Shown here piece after piece: positions 33,365 through 42,740 of a stretch of DNA of 64,000 nucleotides. Source of the DNA: Mayfieldus sp963781495 (GTDB lineage: Bacteria > Actinomycetota > Thermoleophilia > Solirubrobacterales > 70-9); the NCBI GenBank assembly GCA_963781495.1, contig CAWAFX010000004.1, forward strand, positions 287,774-351,773, written 5' to 3'. Under the pieces are notes generated by a model, which searched no databases, had not been told where the DNA came from, and saw nothing but the letters and a program-made list of their open reading frames with translations. The translations under genes were made by a program, and so were the position numbers. Numbering within the stretch: position 1 is the first letter of the stretch; every line of letters starts with the position of its first letter.

Positions 33365-34042
33365 TCAGGGTCCGCTGTTGAGCGTCCAGAGCACGTTGAC
33401 CCGGTACTGCTCGTTGGTCGGCAGAGCCTTCAGCGTCGAGGGCGTCGCGAGCGAAAGGCTCGAGGCGCCGTAGCTGTTGGCCTGCCAGGTGCCCATGCCG
33501 GCGCTGGCAGCCGCCGAGGCGACCTTGACCGGGCTGGCGGCGTCGACGAAGCAGCCCGCCGCGCACTGATGCGTCGGGGCCGTGCCGGTGGTGCCGTTCT
33601 GGCCGGTAAAGCCGGCTCCTGTGCTCGAAAGCGTCAGCGAGTTGGCCGGCAGCGTAATGCCGCTGGTCACGTAGCCCGCCGCGCCGCAGGCGCCGCCGGG
33701 GCAGTACTCCTTGAAGACTGCGCTGCCCGAGGGGCCGTCACCGGCGACGGTGACGTTCCAACCCGCTCCCGAGCCGGTGGCATCGGCGATCGCGTAGTTG
33801 GTCATCTGGGTTGTCGTGGTCTGGGCCTGACCATTGAGGGTGATGCCGGTCAGTGAGTCGGGAACGTTGGGGGCGCTCGAGAAGTTGAGGGCTCCCGCTG
33901 TAACTGCGAACTGGGTTGTGTCGTTTGCTGTTGCTCCCAGCGCAGTTGCCGGCAGGACACAAACTGCAAGCGCGCTTACGGCGGCTGCAAGGCCGATCCG
34001 CAAACGTCGCGCCGAGGCTGAGGTGATTCGCTTATTCCGCAT
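33365..34042 (-). CDS. Secreted WxL-domain-like surface protein
   Basis: A 225-residue protein with a signal peptide (residues 12-36, cleavage near ALGA). The mature protein is rich in Thr, Ser, Gly and Ala with beta-strand character. It ends in a segment matching the WxL surface-domain pattern: G-T-W-Q (first W) and then YRVNVLWTLNSGP, with the final W-T-L. Two cysteine pairs (YCPGGAC and QCAAGC) are present. WxL domains attach non-covalently to the Gram-positive wall and are best known from Firmicutes. Role here unknown. It appears monocistronic. Confidence 0.7.
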   Translation of the reverse strand: MRNKRITSASARRLRIGLAAAVSALAVCVLPATALGATANDTTQFAVTAGALNFSSAPNVPDSLTGITLNGQAQTTTTQMTNYAIADATGSGAGWNVTVAGDGPSGSAVFKEYCPGGACGAAGYVTSGITLPANSLTLSSTGAGFTGQNGTTGTAPTHQCAAGCFVDAASPVKVASAAASAGMGTWQANSYGASSLSLATPSTLKALPTNEQYRVNVLWTLNSGP

Positions 34043-34173
34043 GCCTTGGTCTTCGGCCTGCGGATAGGCCGACTCGACATCGTTATTCGGTAGGTCGTCG
34101 CGGTTTGGACGGGGGTCCTACGGACGCCTACTCATTACTCGCTCGCCGCCCTAAGGAAGGGCGCAAATCGCCT

Positions 34174-35643
34174 CTAGCTGGCGACCGTCTCCGCCTGCAG
34201 GCGTCCGGACCGAACCGCCTCCGCGAGGGCTCCGTAGTCGCTTTCGGCCTGGTCGGCGTAGAGCTCGGAGAACTCGGCGATCGCGCGATCGAAGCCGTCG
34301 CCGGAGCCGAGATAGGCGCCGATCGCGATCCGGTCGCCCGAACGTGCGTGGGCGCGGGCAAGGGTCCAGCCGCACATCTGCCCGTATATCGCCAGAGCGT
34401 ACGGTGACATCGACTCGACGTCGACCGAGCGCTTCCAGTCCCAGAGCTGGCGCAGGTAGAAGTCCCGCTTCTTGCCGTCGATCCCGGTCGCCGGAAGCCA
34501 GCCGAGGAAGATGTCGCTCGCCGCCTGCATCAGACGCTGGCCCTGTACGACCCGCTCGCCGTGGTTCTCATAGGCGCTCTTGCCCGAATAGGGCTCCAGC
34601 ACCGACTCCTCGGCCTCCTTGCACTGCAGGAACAGCGGATCCTGATCGTCACGTCCGGTCAGCAGGACGATCCAGGCGCGGGTGCCGACGCTGCCCACGC
34701 CGACCACCTTGCGGGCGAGGTGGAGGTAGCGGTAGCTGTCGAGCAGGTGGCGGCGGTCGTCGGCCAGGGTGTCGCGGTAGGTCCGCAGCAGCTCGAGGAT
34801 CGGCCCCTCGATCGCTTCGCGGCCGATCCCGCTCCCGACGAGCTCCTCGATCGGGACGATCAGCGGCGGGTCGCTGACTATCTGAAGCTCCCCTTCGACG
34901 CGATGGGTGAGCCGGTCCATCGCCTTGATGTTGTCCTTGGTCTGGGCCTTGGCGATGTTGCGCTGGACCCGCTTCATGTCCTTGCGGGGAGCCTCCTTGC
35001 GTATCTCTGCGAGCGCCGATTCGATGTCGAAGCGGGCGTACCAGACGTCGAGGTTGCACATCGACGCGAAGTCGCGCATGGCGTCGCGGTAGGCACGCGC
35101 CGTCCCGCGCAGGACCGAGCGCCGCTGCTTGGGGCTGAATCCGCGCTCGCGCCCGGCGAGGGCGAAGCTCGCGCCGAGGCGCTTCACGTCCCACTCCCAT
35201 GGCCCGGGCAGCGTCTCGTCGAAGTCGTTGAGGTCGAAGACGAGGCGGCGGTCGGGGGCCGCGAAGGCGCCGAAGTTCGAGAGGTGGGCGTCGCCGCAGA
35301 GCTGCGCCTGCAAGCCCGAGCGCGGCGTCGGCGCCAGATCGGCCGCCATCACCGCTGCGGTGCCACGGTAGAAGGCGAAAGGAGAGGTGAGCATCCGCCC
35401 GTAGCGGATCGGCACCAGCTCCGGGACCCGGGTGCTCGACTGGCGCTCGAGGATGTCGACCGGATCGGGACGGTCCGGCGCAGGCTCCCAGGGACCATGG
35501 CTCGACCGGGGAACGCCCGAACGGGCTGCCTTACCGGCTGCGGCGCGCTCCTCGACGCTCGGATGATGGTGGCGGGGCGGATGGGGAGATCCGCCGTCGC
35601 CGCCGGCGCGAGAGTCTGACCGCTGCTTCGTTGCTGCTTCCAT
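34174..35643 (-). CDS. DUF2252 family protein
   Basis: A 489-residue protein; ATG 35643 has GAGGAG upstream, so it is preferred over the start 11 codons earlier. The family core is clear: an arginine-rich start (PSVEERAAAGKAAR), R-M-L-T-S-P-F-A-F-Y-R-G, then L-C-G-D-A-H-L-S-N-F-G and FDLNDFDET. These resemble the catalytic H/D-N and D-F-D loops of aminoglycoside-phosphotransferase-like kinases, and the family is thought to be kinase-like. Substrate unknown. The N-terminal 50 residues are disordered and basic. It reads in the same direction as the TlpA-like and SCO1-like genes, 60 bp after the former. Confidence 0.85.
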   Translation of the reverse strand: MEAATKQRSDSRAGGDGGSPHPPRHHHPSVEERAAAGKAARSGVPRSSHGPWEPAPDRPDPVDILERQSSTRVPELVPIRYGRMLTSPFAFYRGTAAVMAADLAPTPRSGLQAQLCGDAHLSNFGAFAAPDRRLVFDLNDFDETLPGPWEWDVKRLGASFALAGRERGFSPKQRRSVLRGTARAYRDAMRDFASMCNLDVWYARFDIESALAEIRKEAPRKDMKRVQRNIAKAQTKDNIKAMDRLTHRVEGELQIVSDPPLIVPIEELVGSGIGREAIEGPILELLRTYRDTLADDRRHLLDSYRYLHLARKVVGVGSVGTRAWIVLLTGRDDQDPLFLQCKEAEESVLEPYSGKSAYENHGERVVQGQRLMQAASDIFLGWLPATGIDGKKRDFYLRQLWDWKRSVDVESMSPYALAIYGQMCGWTLARAHARSGDRIAIGAYLGSGDGFDRAIAEFSELYADQAESDYGALAEAVRSGRLQAETVAS

Positions 35644-35703
35644 CCTGGGCTCCTCGAGTAGAGGCGCCGCCCACACCCAGACTACAGCCGCGGTTGGGGC
35701 GGC

Positions 35704-36207
35704 CTATGAGGAGTCGGCCTGGCGCAGGGCCCGGCCCACCGTTTGAGCCGTCTGCGGGCCGCGCAGCAGCTCGGCGATCCGGCCCATGGAGTCGATGATC
35801 GCCGTCGCCGGCAAGCCGGTGACGCCGTAGCGGTCGCCGACCTTGCCGTCGGGGTCGCGGAGCATCGGGTAGCCGAGGCCGAACTCATGGATGAAGTCGC
35901 GGGCGTTGCCGGCGCCGTCGCTGTAGTCGACGCCGACCAGCGCGGCGCTGCCGTGCAGCGATCGGTAGAGGCGCTGCATGTCCGGCGACTCCTTGCGGCA
36001 GGGCCCGCACCAGCTGGCCCAGAAGTTGATCGCCGCCGGCTTTCCGCGCAGCGAAGCCAGGGTCTGGCGCGGTGGAACCAGGACCTCACGCGGTAGCTCT
36101 GGTGCCGGCTTGCCGGTGTTCGAGCTGGTGCCGCTCAACACCACCGCAAGGACCAGCGCCGCGATCACCGCGGCGACGGCGCCGGCCCGAAAGGCGGCCC
36201 GCTGCAT
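35704..36207 (-). CDS. TlpA/ResA-like membrane-anchored thioredoxin
   Basis: A 167-residue protein with one N-terminal membrane helix (residues 8-26) and a thioredoxin-fold domain outside the membrane. The active site is W-C-G-P-C-R near residue 66 and the cis-proline loop is TGLPATAII. Such proteins reduce disulfides in cytochrome c or oxidase assembly. It begins right after the stop of the SCO1-like gene with no gap, so the two form one unit for copper/oxidase maturation. Confidence 0.9.
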   Translation of the reverse strand: MQRAAFRAGAVAAVIAALVLAVVLSGTSSNTGKPAPELPREVLVPPRQTLASLRGKPAAINFWASWCGPCRKESPDMQRLYRSLHGSAALVGVDYSDGAGNARDFIHEFGLGYPMLRDPDGKVGDRYGVTGLPATAIIDSMGRIAELLRGPQTAQTVGRALRQADSS

Positions 36208-36858
36208 CTAATCGGCGGCGAGGAGCGGCACGTCGTGGACGACCTGGCTCGGCTTGAAGTTGGCCGGGTACAGGGTCGTGATCTTGCCGCTGCCGCTGAT
36301 GCCGTAGATCTCGGCCGAGTGCTCGACGAGGTCGGGACTTCCGGCCTTGGGGTCGTTGCGGCTGACGATGTTCCAGTTGTGCCAGACCCCCTCCAGCTGT
36401 GGGCGCGAGCCGATCAGGTAGTCCATCCGCCCGGTCATCTGGTGGGCCTTCAGAAAGGCGGCGACGGTCTTCGGGGTGTCGCCGCGGGGATCGACCGAGA
36501 CGGCGATGATCCGCAGCTGCTTCGCCTTCGGTCCGAGGTCGTCCTGGGCCGCATGCAGGTGGCTGACCATCAGCGGGCAGATGTCGGGGCAGTGGGTGTA
36601 GATGAAGAGGACGAGGACCGCCTTGCCGTGCAGCGAGGCGGTATCCAGGCGCTGGCCGTTGTAGTTGCGCAGCGGCAGTCCGGGGGGCGGCTTGGGATCG
36701 GTCGCCACGGCGCCTTCGAACTTCGGCGCCGCGGCGGTGCTGGTCGAGTCAGAGCCACCTCCGCCACAGCCGCTCAGCAGGACCGCGGCCAGCAGCGAGA
36801 CGGCCAGGATCGCGGCCGCGATCGTCCTCGTGTCTGAGATCAATGGCCGCCTGGTCAT
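36208..36858 (-). CDS. SCO1/SenC-family copper chaperone lipoprotein
   Basis: A 216-residue protein from ATG 36858 behind GGGGAG. The lipobox L-S-G-C lies near residue 31, followed by a Gly/Ser linker. The SCO domain has the copper-binding C-P-D-I-C (CxxxC) and the distal histidine in V-E-H-S-A-E-I-Y, so all three ligands are present. It delivers copper to the CuA site of cytochrome oxidase or acts as a thiol reductant. It is coupled to the TlpA-like gene. Confidence 0.92.
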   Translation of the reverse strand: MTRRPLISDTRTIAAAILAVSLLAAVLLSGCGGGGSDSTSTAAAPKFEGAVATDPKPPPGLPLRNYNGQRLDTASLHGKAVLVLFIYTHCPDICPLMVSHLHAAQDDLGPKAKQLRIIAVSVDPRGDTPKTVAAFLKAHQMTGRMDYLIGSRPQLEGVWHNWNIVSRNDPKAGSPDLVEHSAEIYGISGSGKITTLYPANFKPSQVVHDVPLLAAD

Positions 36859-36972
36859 CCGTGCTCCCCGCCTTACGGAGCCCGCAGGTTGAACGTTCAG
36901 CCTCAACGCCGGATTAAGTATGACGATCGCGGTCCGCCGCCCGAGGGCCGGCGCCGAGCCGTTTCGAGCACA

Positions 36973-38790
36973 ATGGCGCGATCGCCGCGACCGCCCCGCA
37001 AGAGGACGTCGAGAAGGTCGGCTGGGACCTCGAGCCGCTGGTTGACGGCGGTGGCGACGAGGCGGTCCCGGAGCTGCTCGACGAAGCCGAGCGAGCCGCG
37101 ACCAGCTTCGCCGAGCGCTGGCGGGGGCGGGTGGGCGGGCTCGAGCCGGAAGAGCTTGGGAGCGCGATGGGCGAGCTGGCCGAGATCTACGAGCTGGCCT
37201 CGCGCGCCGCCTCCTACGCGATGCTGCGCCACTCGGTCGATACCGCCGATCCGGCGCTCGGGGCCCTATGGCAGACGGTCCAGGAACGTCTCGCCGCAAT
37301 CGAGAACCAGCTGTTGTTCTTCGACCTCGAGTGGCAGGCGCTGGACGGGGAGAGGGCCGAGGAGCTGCTGTCGGCCCCCGGAAGCGAGCGCTACGCCCAC
37401 CACCTGCGGGTCCTGCATCGCTACGCGGAGCACCGGCTCAGCGAGCCCGAGGAGCAGGTCCTCAACGAAGCCGCGGTCACCGGCAGACGGGCCTTCCAGC
37501 GCCTGCTCGACGAGCAGCTGGCGGCTGTCCGGGTCCGGCTCGACGAGGAGCTGACGCTCGACCAGGCGCTCGCCCGGCTCGATTCGCCCGACCGCAAAGA
37601 GCGGCGCCGCGTCGCGGAAGGGGTGAGTGCCGCGCTGGAGCCGGGCCTGCGCACCCGCGCCTTCATCTTCAACACCCTGATCCAGGACAAGGCGACCCAG
37701 GATCGCCTGCGACGCTTCCCCCACTGGCTGGCCAGCCGCAACCTGTCCAACGAGGCGTCGGATGAGTCGGTGCAGGCACTGGTCGACGCGGTCCGGGGCC
37801 GCTACGAGCTGGTTCGCCGCTGGTACCGGCTCAAGGCCCGTTTGCTTGGCGTCGAGCGCCTGGCCGACTACGACCGCCGGGCCACGGTCGCCACCGAAGG
37901 GACGACGATCGAGTGGTCGCAGGCGCGCGAGATCGTCCTCGACGCCTACGCATCCTTCTCGCCGGCGCTCGCCGAGCTGGCGGCGCGCTTCTTCGACGAG
38001 CGTTGGATCGACGCCCCACCCCGGCCCGGTAAGCGCGGCGGCGCCTTCAGCGCCGCGGCGGTTCCCTCGCGTGCATCCCTACGTGATGCTCAACTACACC
38101 GCGCGCCCCAACGACGTCCTCACCCTGGCCCACGAGCTTGGCCACGGGCTGCACCAGGCGCTTGCCCGGCCGCAGGGCATCCTCCAGCAGACGACCCCCC
38201 TGACCGTGGCTGAGACGGCCTCGGTCTTCGGCGAGACGGTGACCTTCGGGCGCCTGCTCGCGGCCACCGACGACCCGAAGCGGCGGCTCGCGCTTCTGGC
38301 CGAGGACATCGAGGGAGCGATCGGGACCGTCTTCCGCCAGGTCTCGCTGCACACGTTCGAGGCCGCGATCCATGCCGAGCGGCGCAGTGAGGGGGAGCTG
38401 TCGACCGATCGCTTCGGCGAGCTTTGGTGGCAGACGCAGGACGAGATGTTCGGCGACTCGCTGCAGATGAGCGACGGCTACCGGATCTGGTGGTCCTACA
38501 TCCACCACTTCACCCAGTCACCGGGCTATGTCTATGCCTACGCCTTCGGCCAGCTGCTCGCGACGTCGATCTACGGCCGCTACCTCGAGCAGGGGGAGTC
38601 GTTCGTCCCCCGCTATCTGGAGATGCTGAGCGCGGGAGGCTCGCGCTCGCCCGAGCTGCTGGCGGGCATCGCCGGGGTCGACCTCTCCGACCCAGGGTTT
38701 TGGGACGCCGGGATCGACCTGATCGAAGGACGGCTCGAGGAGGCCGAGAAGGCGGCCGAGCAGGTCCTCGCGGCGCGGGCCGCTCCCTAG
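36973..38790 (+). pseudogene. M3B oligoendopeptidase F-like gene with two frame shifts
   Basis: The coding sequence is in three pieces. ATG 36973 lies in frame 1, but the conserved N-terminal segment (VGWDLEPLVDGG, from 37017) and the next 350 residues are in frame 0. Around 38068-38072, after ...GGAFSAAAVPS, one extra base moves the rest (VHPYVMLNY onward) back to frame 1. The zinc site H-E-L-G-H and the following glutamate (AETASVFGE) lie in the last piece, which runs to 38790. Frame 0 has no start codon between its stop at 36921 and GTG 37131. The two shifts compensate, so the protein is full length once both are corrected. Either sequence errors or real decay could explain it. Confidence 0.8.
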
Positions 38791-38812
38791 CCCGGGCCGG
38801 CCCCGGCGGCGA

Positions 38813-40417
38813 TCACCAGCTGTCGACGTAGCGGCGGCGGTCGCGGCTCGGATCGATCGCCGGCGCAGCGGCGAGCGTCGAGGCGATCAGCTGCCGAGTC
38901 TCGGCCGGATCGATGACGTCGTCGAGCTCGAACAGCGTCGCCGCGTTGAGCGCCTTGGCGCGCTCGTGGGCGTCTGCGGTCCACTCCTGGACCCGGCGCT
39001 CACGCTCCCCCGCGTCGGCGATCTGCTCCAGCTCGCGCCGCAGCCCCAGCCGGACCGCCCCCTCGAGGCCCATCGGCCCGAGCTCGGCGGTCGGCCAGCC
39101 GACGGTCAGCAGTGGCTCGTGCAGGCTGCCGGCGGCCATCGCCTGGGCGCCGAGGCCGTAGGCCTTGCGCAGGATCACCGCGATGAGCGGAACCCGCAGC
39201 CCGGCACCGGCGAGGAACAGCCGTGAGCAGTGGCGCACCAGCGCCGTCGCCTCGGCCTCGGGCCCGACCATCATTCCCGGAGTGTCGATCAGCGAGACCA
39301 GAGGCAGCTCGAAGGCGTCGCAGAGCTGCATGAAGCGGGCCGCCTTGTCGGCGCCGTCGCTGGTGATCGCCCCGGCGAGGTGGATCGGGTTGTTTGCGAC
39401 GATGCCCAGCGGGCGACCCTCGATCCGCGCCAGCGCCGTCACCATCCCCGGCGCGAACGCCGGCCGAAGGAAGCTGACCGAGCCGCCGTCGGCCAGGGCC
39501 TCGATCAGCGGTCCGACGTCGTAGGCGCGCCGGCGCCGCTCGGGGACGATCTCGCGCAGGCGCGCCTGGTCGCCCGCCGCGCCGGGCTCGACGCTGCCCT
39601 GGAAGTAGGAGAGCAGCCGCTTGGTCGCCGCGACCGCCCCCGCCTCATCGGCGACGGCGACGTCGACGACCCCGTTCGGGACCTGCATCGCCATCGGGCC
39701 GACCTCGTCGGGCTCGACCCGGCCCAGGCCCCCGCCCTCGATCATCGCCGGCCCGCCCATCCCCAGCGAAGCGTTCTCGGTCGCGACGATCAGGTCGGCG
39801 GCGCCGGCGATGACCGCGTTGCCCGCGAAGCAGCGGCCGGCGACGACGGCGATCCGCGGCGCCAGGCCCGAAAGCCGCGCCCAGAGAGCGAAGGCGCGGG
39901 TCTCCAGCGCCGATACGACCGCGTAGTCGGTGTCCCCGGGCCGCCCTCCCCCACCTTCGGCGAAAAAGACAGTGGGCAGCCGCATCCGCTCGATCAGCTC
40001 AAACAGGCGGTCCTTCTTGCGGTGCCCCATCGTGCCCTGGGTCCCGGCCAGCACCGTGTAGTCGTAGGACAGCACCGCGCAGGCTCCGCGCTCGCCAAAG
40101 AGCTCTCCGTTGACGCGACCGACCCCGGCCACAAGCCCGTCGGCGGGAGTGCGGGCGAGCAGCTCGTCGATATCGCGCCGCGCCCGCTGGGCGGCGATCG
40201 CGAGGGCGCCGTACTCGACGAAGCTGCCGGGGTCGACGAGGTCGGCGACGTTCTCGCGCGCGGTGCGGCCGCCGGCCGCGTGGCGGCGCTCTACCGCCTC
40301 GGGTCGCGCCTCGTCGCGGGTTAGCGCCCGCCGCCGCAGCGCCTCGGCGAGATCGGGCCGGGGCTCCGGATGGCTGGCTTCATCGCTCCCGGCGGCCACC
40401 GGCGAAGCCTCGCACAA
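38813..40417 (-). CDS. Acyl-CoA carboxylase carboxyltransferase (beta-type) subunit
   Basis: A 534-residue protein from GTG 40417. It has the two crotonase-like halves of biotin-dependent carboxyltransferases: R-E-N-V-A-D-L-V-D-P-G-S-F-V-E near the start, GTMGHRKKDRLFELIERM, then GRCFAGNAV and ASLGMGGPAMIEGGG. In the second half, PLVSLIDTPGMMVGPEAE and the MGLEGAV end motif bind the carboxybiotin. It transfers CO2 to acetyl-, propionyl- or a longer acyl-CoA. No biotin carboxylase or biotin carrier gene is in the window, so the partner lies elsewhere. It follows two surface-protein genes on the same strand. Confidence 0.88.
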   Translation of the reverse strand: MCEASPVAAGSDEASHPEPRPDLAEALRRRALTRDEARPEAVERRHAAGGRTARENVADLVDPGSFVEYGALAIAAQRARRDIDELLARTPADGLVAGVGRVNGELFGERGACAVLSYDYTVLAGTQGTMGHRKKDRLFELIERMRLPTVFFAEGGGGRPGDTDYAVVSALETRAFALWARLSGLAPRIAVVAGRCFAGNAVIAGAADLIVATENASLGMGGPAMIEGGGLGRVEPDEVGPMAMQVPNGVVDVAVADEAGAVAATKRLLSYFQGSVEPGAAGDQARLREIVPERRRRAYDVGPLIEALADGGSVSFLRPAFAPGMVTALARIEGRPLGIVANNPIHLAGAITSDGADKAARFMQLCDAFELPLVSLIDTPGMMVGPEAEATALVRHCSRLFLAGAGLRVPLIAVILRKAYGLGAQAMAAGSLHEPLLTVGWPTAELGPMGLEGAVRLGLRRELEQIADAGERERRVQEWTADAHERAKALNAATLFELDDVIDPAETRQLIASTLAAAPAIDPSRDRRRYVDSW

Positions 40418-40430
40418 CGTCAGCGATGCC

Positions 40431-41156
40431 TCAGCGCAGGATGCGGAAGACGAAGGACGCCGGTGTCTTGTCCTTGACGCCGTTTGCCTTCGCCCGCACC
40501 TTGAACTTGTAGCGGCCCGGCCTCAGGTGATGGAAGACGTGCGGCGACTTGCACTTCGCCCAGCCGTTTGCGTAGAAGCACTGGAAGTGAGCACCCTGGA
40601 CGTTGGAGGAGAAGGAGAAGCTGACCTTGCGGTGGTGGGTGCGGTGCTTGGGGTGCTTGTCGAAGAAGGTGTTGAGATCGGCGGGGCTGTTGACCGATGA
40701 GGCGGGCTTCGGGTTGATCGTCAGGCTGCGCGTCCCACTCTCGTTGAAGCAATCACCCACCACGACGCCGGTGCAGTCGTAATAGACGGCCTGCCAGTAG
40801 TAGGTGCCGGGGCGGTCAGGCCAGAGGGTGTCCGAGCCCGGACTCCCTGAATAAAAGTTGTTGCCGGTAGCCCCGCCATCGTTTCCAGTCACGGGGCCCT
40901 GAAAGTGATCGATGAAGTTGGCGAACACTCCGGATGCGCTGAGCGTGGGATCCCTCGCGACGTAGAAGTCCATGTGATCGGAGGTGCCCGATGCTTCTGC
41001 CGACGCCTGGAAGACGATCGGATCACCGGCGGTGAATGAAGCAGCGTCGGCCGGACCGATCTGCTGGGTCGGCAGAGTCACGGCAGCCGGCGCCTGCGCG
41101 GCAAGCACCAGGGCAGCGGTGCCGAGGGTCAGGAAGATGATCAGTCTGGCTCTCAT
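40431..41156 (-). CDS. Secreted protein with Ig-like C-terminal domain, unknown function
   Basis: A 241-residue protein from ATG 41156 with a signal peptide (residues 1-25). The middle has two paired cysteines (YDCTG and GDCFN). The end follows the pattern of bacterial Ig-like/fibronectin-like domains common in secreted actinobacterial proteins: VSFSFSSNVQGAHFQCF, then RPGRYKFKVRAKANG and TPASFVFRI. A His/Lys-rich stretch (KHPKHRTHHRK) separates the parts. It is 16 bp downstream of the Lys/Arg-rich membrane protein gene, so the two are probably one unit. Confidence 0.65.
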   Translation of the reverse strand: MRARLIIFLTLGTAALVLAAQAPAAVTLPTQQIGPADAASFTAGDPIVFQASAEASGTSDHMDFYVARDPTLSASGVFANFIDHFQGPVTGNDGGATGNNFYSGSPGSDTLWPDRPGTYYWQAVYYDCTGVVVGDCFNESGTRSLTINPKPASSVNSPADLNTFFDKHPKHRTHHRKVSFSFSSNVQGAHFQCFYANGWAKCKSPHVFHHLRPGRYKFKVRAKANGVKDKTPASFVFRILR

Positions 41157-41172
41157 ATCGACGCGCTGAGGG

Positions 41173-42648
41173 TTACTTGGCCGGAGCCGGCGCGGGTGCC
41201 GGTGCGGGCGCCGGAGCCGGGGACGGTGCTTTGGTCTGTGTCGATGTCGTGGTGTGAGACGGAGTCTGGGGCTGCGGGCTGGAGGGCGCTGACGTCGGCG
41301 CAGATGTCGAAACCGGCGGCGGGGTCGAAGTTGCGGTCGTCGGAACCGGGGTCGGGGGAGAAGAATGGGAGTGGTGCTTGCGCGCCCTCGCAGCAGCGGC
41401 CTGCGCCGCGGCCAGCCGCTGGGCGCGCGCCTCGCGCCGGCGCTCGGCCTGCGCCTTGGCGCGCCTGACTGCACGGCGATGGGCGGCGACCTCGGCCCTC
41501 GTCGGCACCTTGGCGAGCCCGGTCAGCGGGTCGAAGGCGGTCGTTCGGGCAGGGGTGCCCCCTGTGGGCTTCGAAGATCCTCCGGTCCCCAGGATGATCG
41601 CCAGAGCGGCCCCGACCAGCAGCGCGCCGGCGACGGCGGCGATGCGCAGAGAATTCGTCTTCTGCCAGAAGCCCGCTCGCTCCGACTGGCTGCCCCCATC
41701 GGCCTTGACGGCCTTGACCGGCGTCGCAACCGCAACCTTGCCTGCCTTCGGCTCTTCGCGCTTGCGCTTTTCGCCCTGATCCCTGCGCTTGCGCTCCTCA
41801 CCGCGCCTGCTCTTTGCCTTCTGCCGCTTACGCTCTTTCGCCTCGGCGCGCTGGCGCTCCTCGAGTTTCCGGCGGTCGCGCTCCTTTGCCTCGGCGCGCT
41901 CGCGCTGCCGCTGCTCTCGGCGCCGCTCGCGCTGGGTCGGCTTTGCGACGGCGGGCCCTGCTCCGGCTTCGGCCGGCTCAGCCGCTTTTGGCTCGACGAT
42001 TCCGGGCTCGAACTTCCAGCGACCGGTGAGCGTCTGCAGGCGGCTGCTGCTGTAGATGCGGTCCATCTCCTGCTCCGCCTCGGCCGCGCACCGCGACCGC
42101 GACTCCGAGGAGACCCGCCGCCCGCTGCGGTCGCGGCGCCGCAGGTAGGTCCGCAGCGAGGAACGCAGCTCGAACATCGGCCCCGCACCCCACGGCTGGG
42201 CCCATTCGGCGGGCGTGTCGCGCTCGGGCACCTGCCCCCGGAGCAGCGGTGGAGCCTTCCTCTTGTCGGCCGCCCGGCCGGCCAGGTGCTCGTACTCGAG
42301 CCCGATCAGGTTCGTGATCAACAGCAGGTCTCGGTAGCGGTCGCTGCGGTGGCGCTCGCTCTGCAGCCGCTCGGGCAGCTCACGCCGGCCATGCAGCCGC
42401 TCCGCCAGCTGCCGGCGCTCGTGCTCCATGACCAGGAACGCGTCACGGTTGGCGTGCCTGGAGCGGCGGTCGCGGCCCTCGCGGGTCCCCTGTCCGGGCA
42501 GGCGCGCTGCGAGCGGCTCGGCGCGGATGCGGTCGAACGCCGCGCTGATCTCGTCCTCGAGCTCGGGCAGGTTGAGCTCCGAAGTCTCTGCCGACCTCGA
42601 TTCAGGGATTGATTGTCCGCTCCGGTCCCGGATCGTCCGTCTAGCCAT
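41173..42648 (-). CDS. Charged coiled-coil membrane protein with Pro/Thr-rich tail, unknown function
   Basis: A 491-residue protein; ATG 42648 (MARRTIRD) is used, although its ribosome site is weak. Order: an Arg/Glu-rich N-terminal ~200 residues with a possible folded part (LLITNLIGLEYEHLAG); a highly charged Lys/Arg/Glu helix of ~90 residues; one transmembrane segment (IAAVAGALLVGAALAIILG, about residue 340); a second Ala/Arg helix; and a Ser/Thr/Pro tail ending in repeated PA units. The topology suggests a cytoplasmic charged stalk and an exported wall-spanning tail. I do not recognise a family. Low-complexity composition makes function unreadable. Confidence 0.6.
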   Translation of the reverse strand: MARRTIRDRSGQSIPESRSAETSELNLPELEDEISAAFDRIRAEPLAARLPGQGTREGRDRRSRHANRDAFLVMEHERRQLAERLHGRRELPERLQSERHRSDRYRDLLLITNLIGLEYEHLAGRAADKRKAPPLLRGQVPERDTPAEWAQPWGAGPMFELRSSLRTYLRRRDRSGRRVSSESRSRCAAEAEQEMDRIYSSSRLQTLTGRWKFEPGIVEPKAAEPAEAGAGPAVAKPTQRERRREQRQRERAEAKERDRRKLEERQRAEAKERKRQKAKSRRGEERKRRDQGEKRKREEPKAGKVAVATPVKAVKADGGSQSERAGFWQKTNSLRIAAVAGALLVGAALAIILGTGGSSKPTGGTPARTTAFDPLTGLAKVPTRAEVAAHRRAVRRAKAQAERRREARAQRLAAAQAAAARARKHHSHSSPPTPVPTTATSTPPPVSTSAPTSAPSSPQPQTPSHTTTSTQTKAPSPAPAPAPAPAPAPAK

Positions 42649-42740
42649 CGAAAAGTCCGTCCGCCTACTGATTGGCCACTCTACATAACCCGATAATGGG
42701 CCCCCGCCTACTCCAATTGGAACAGCATTGCCCCGCGCAG

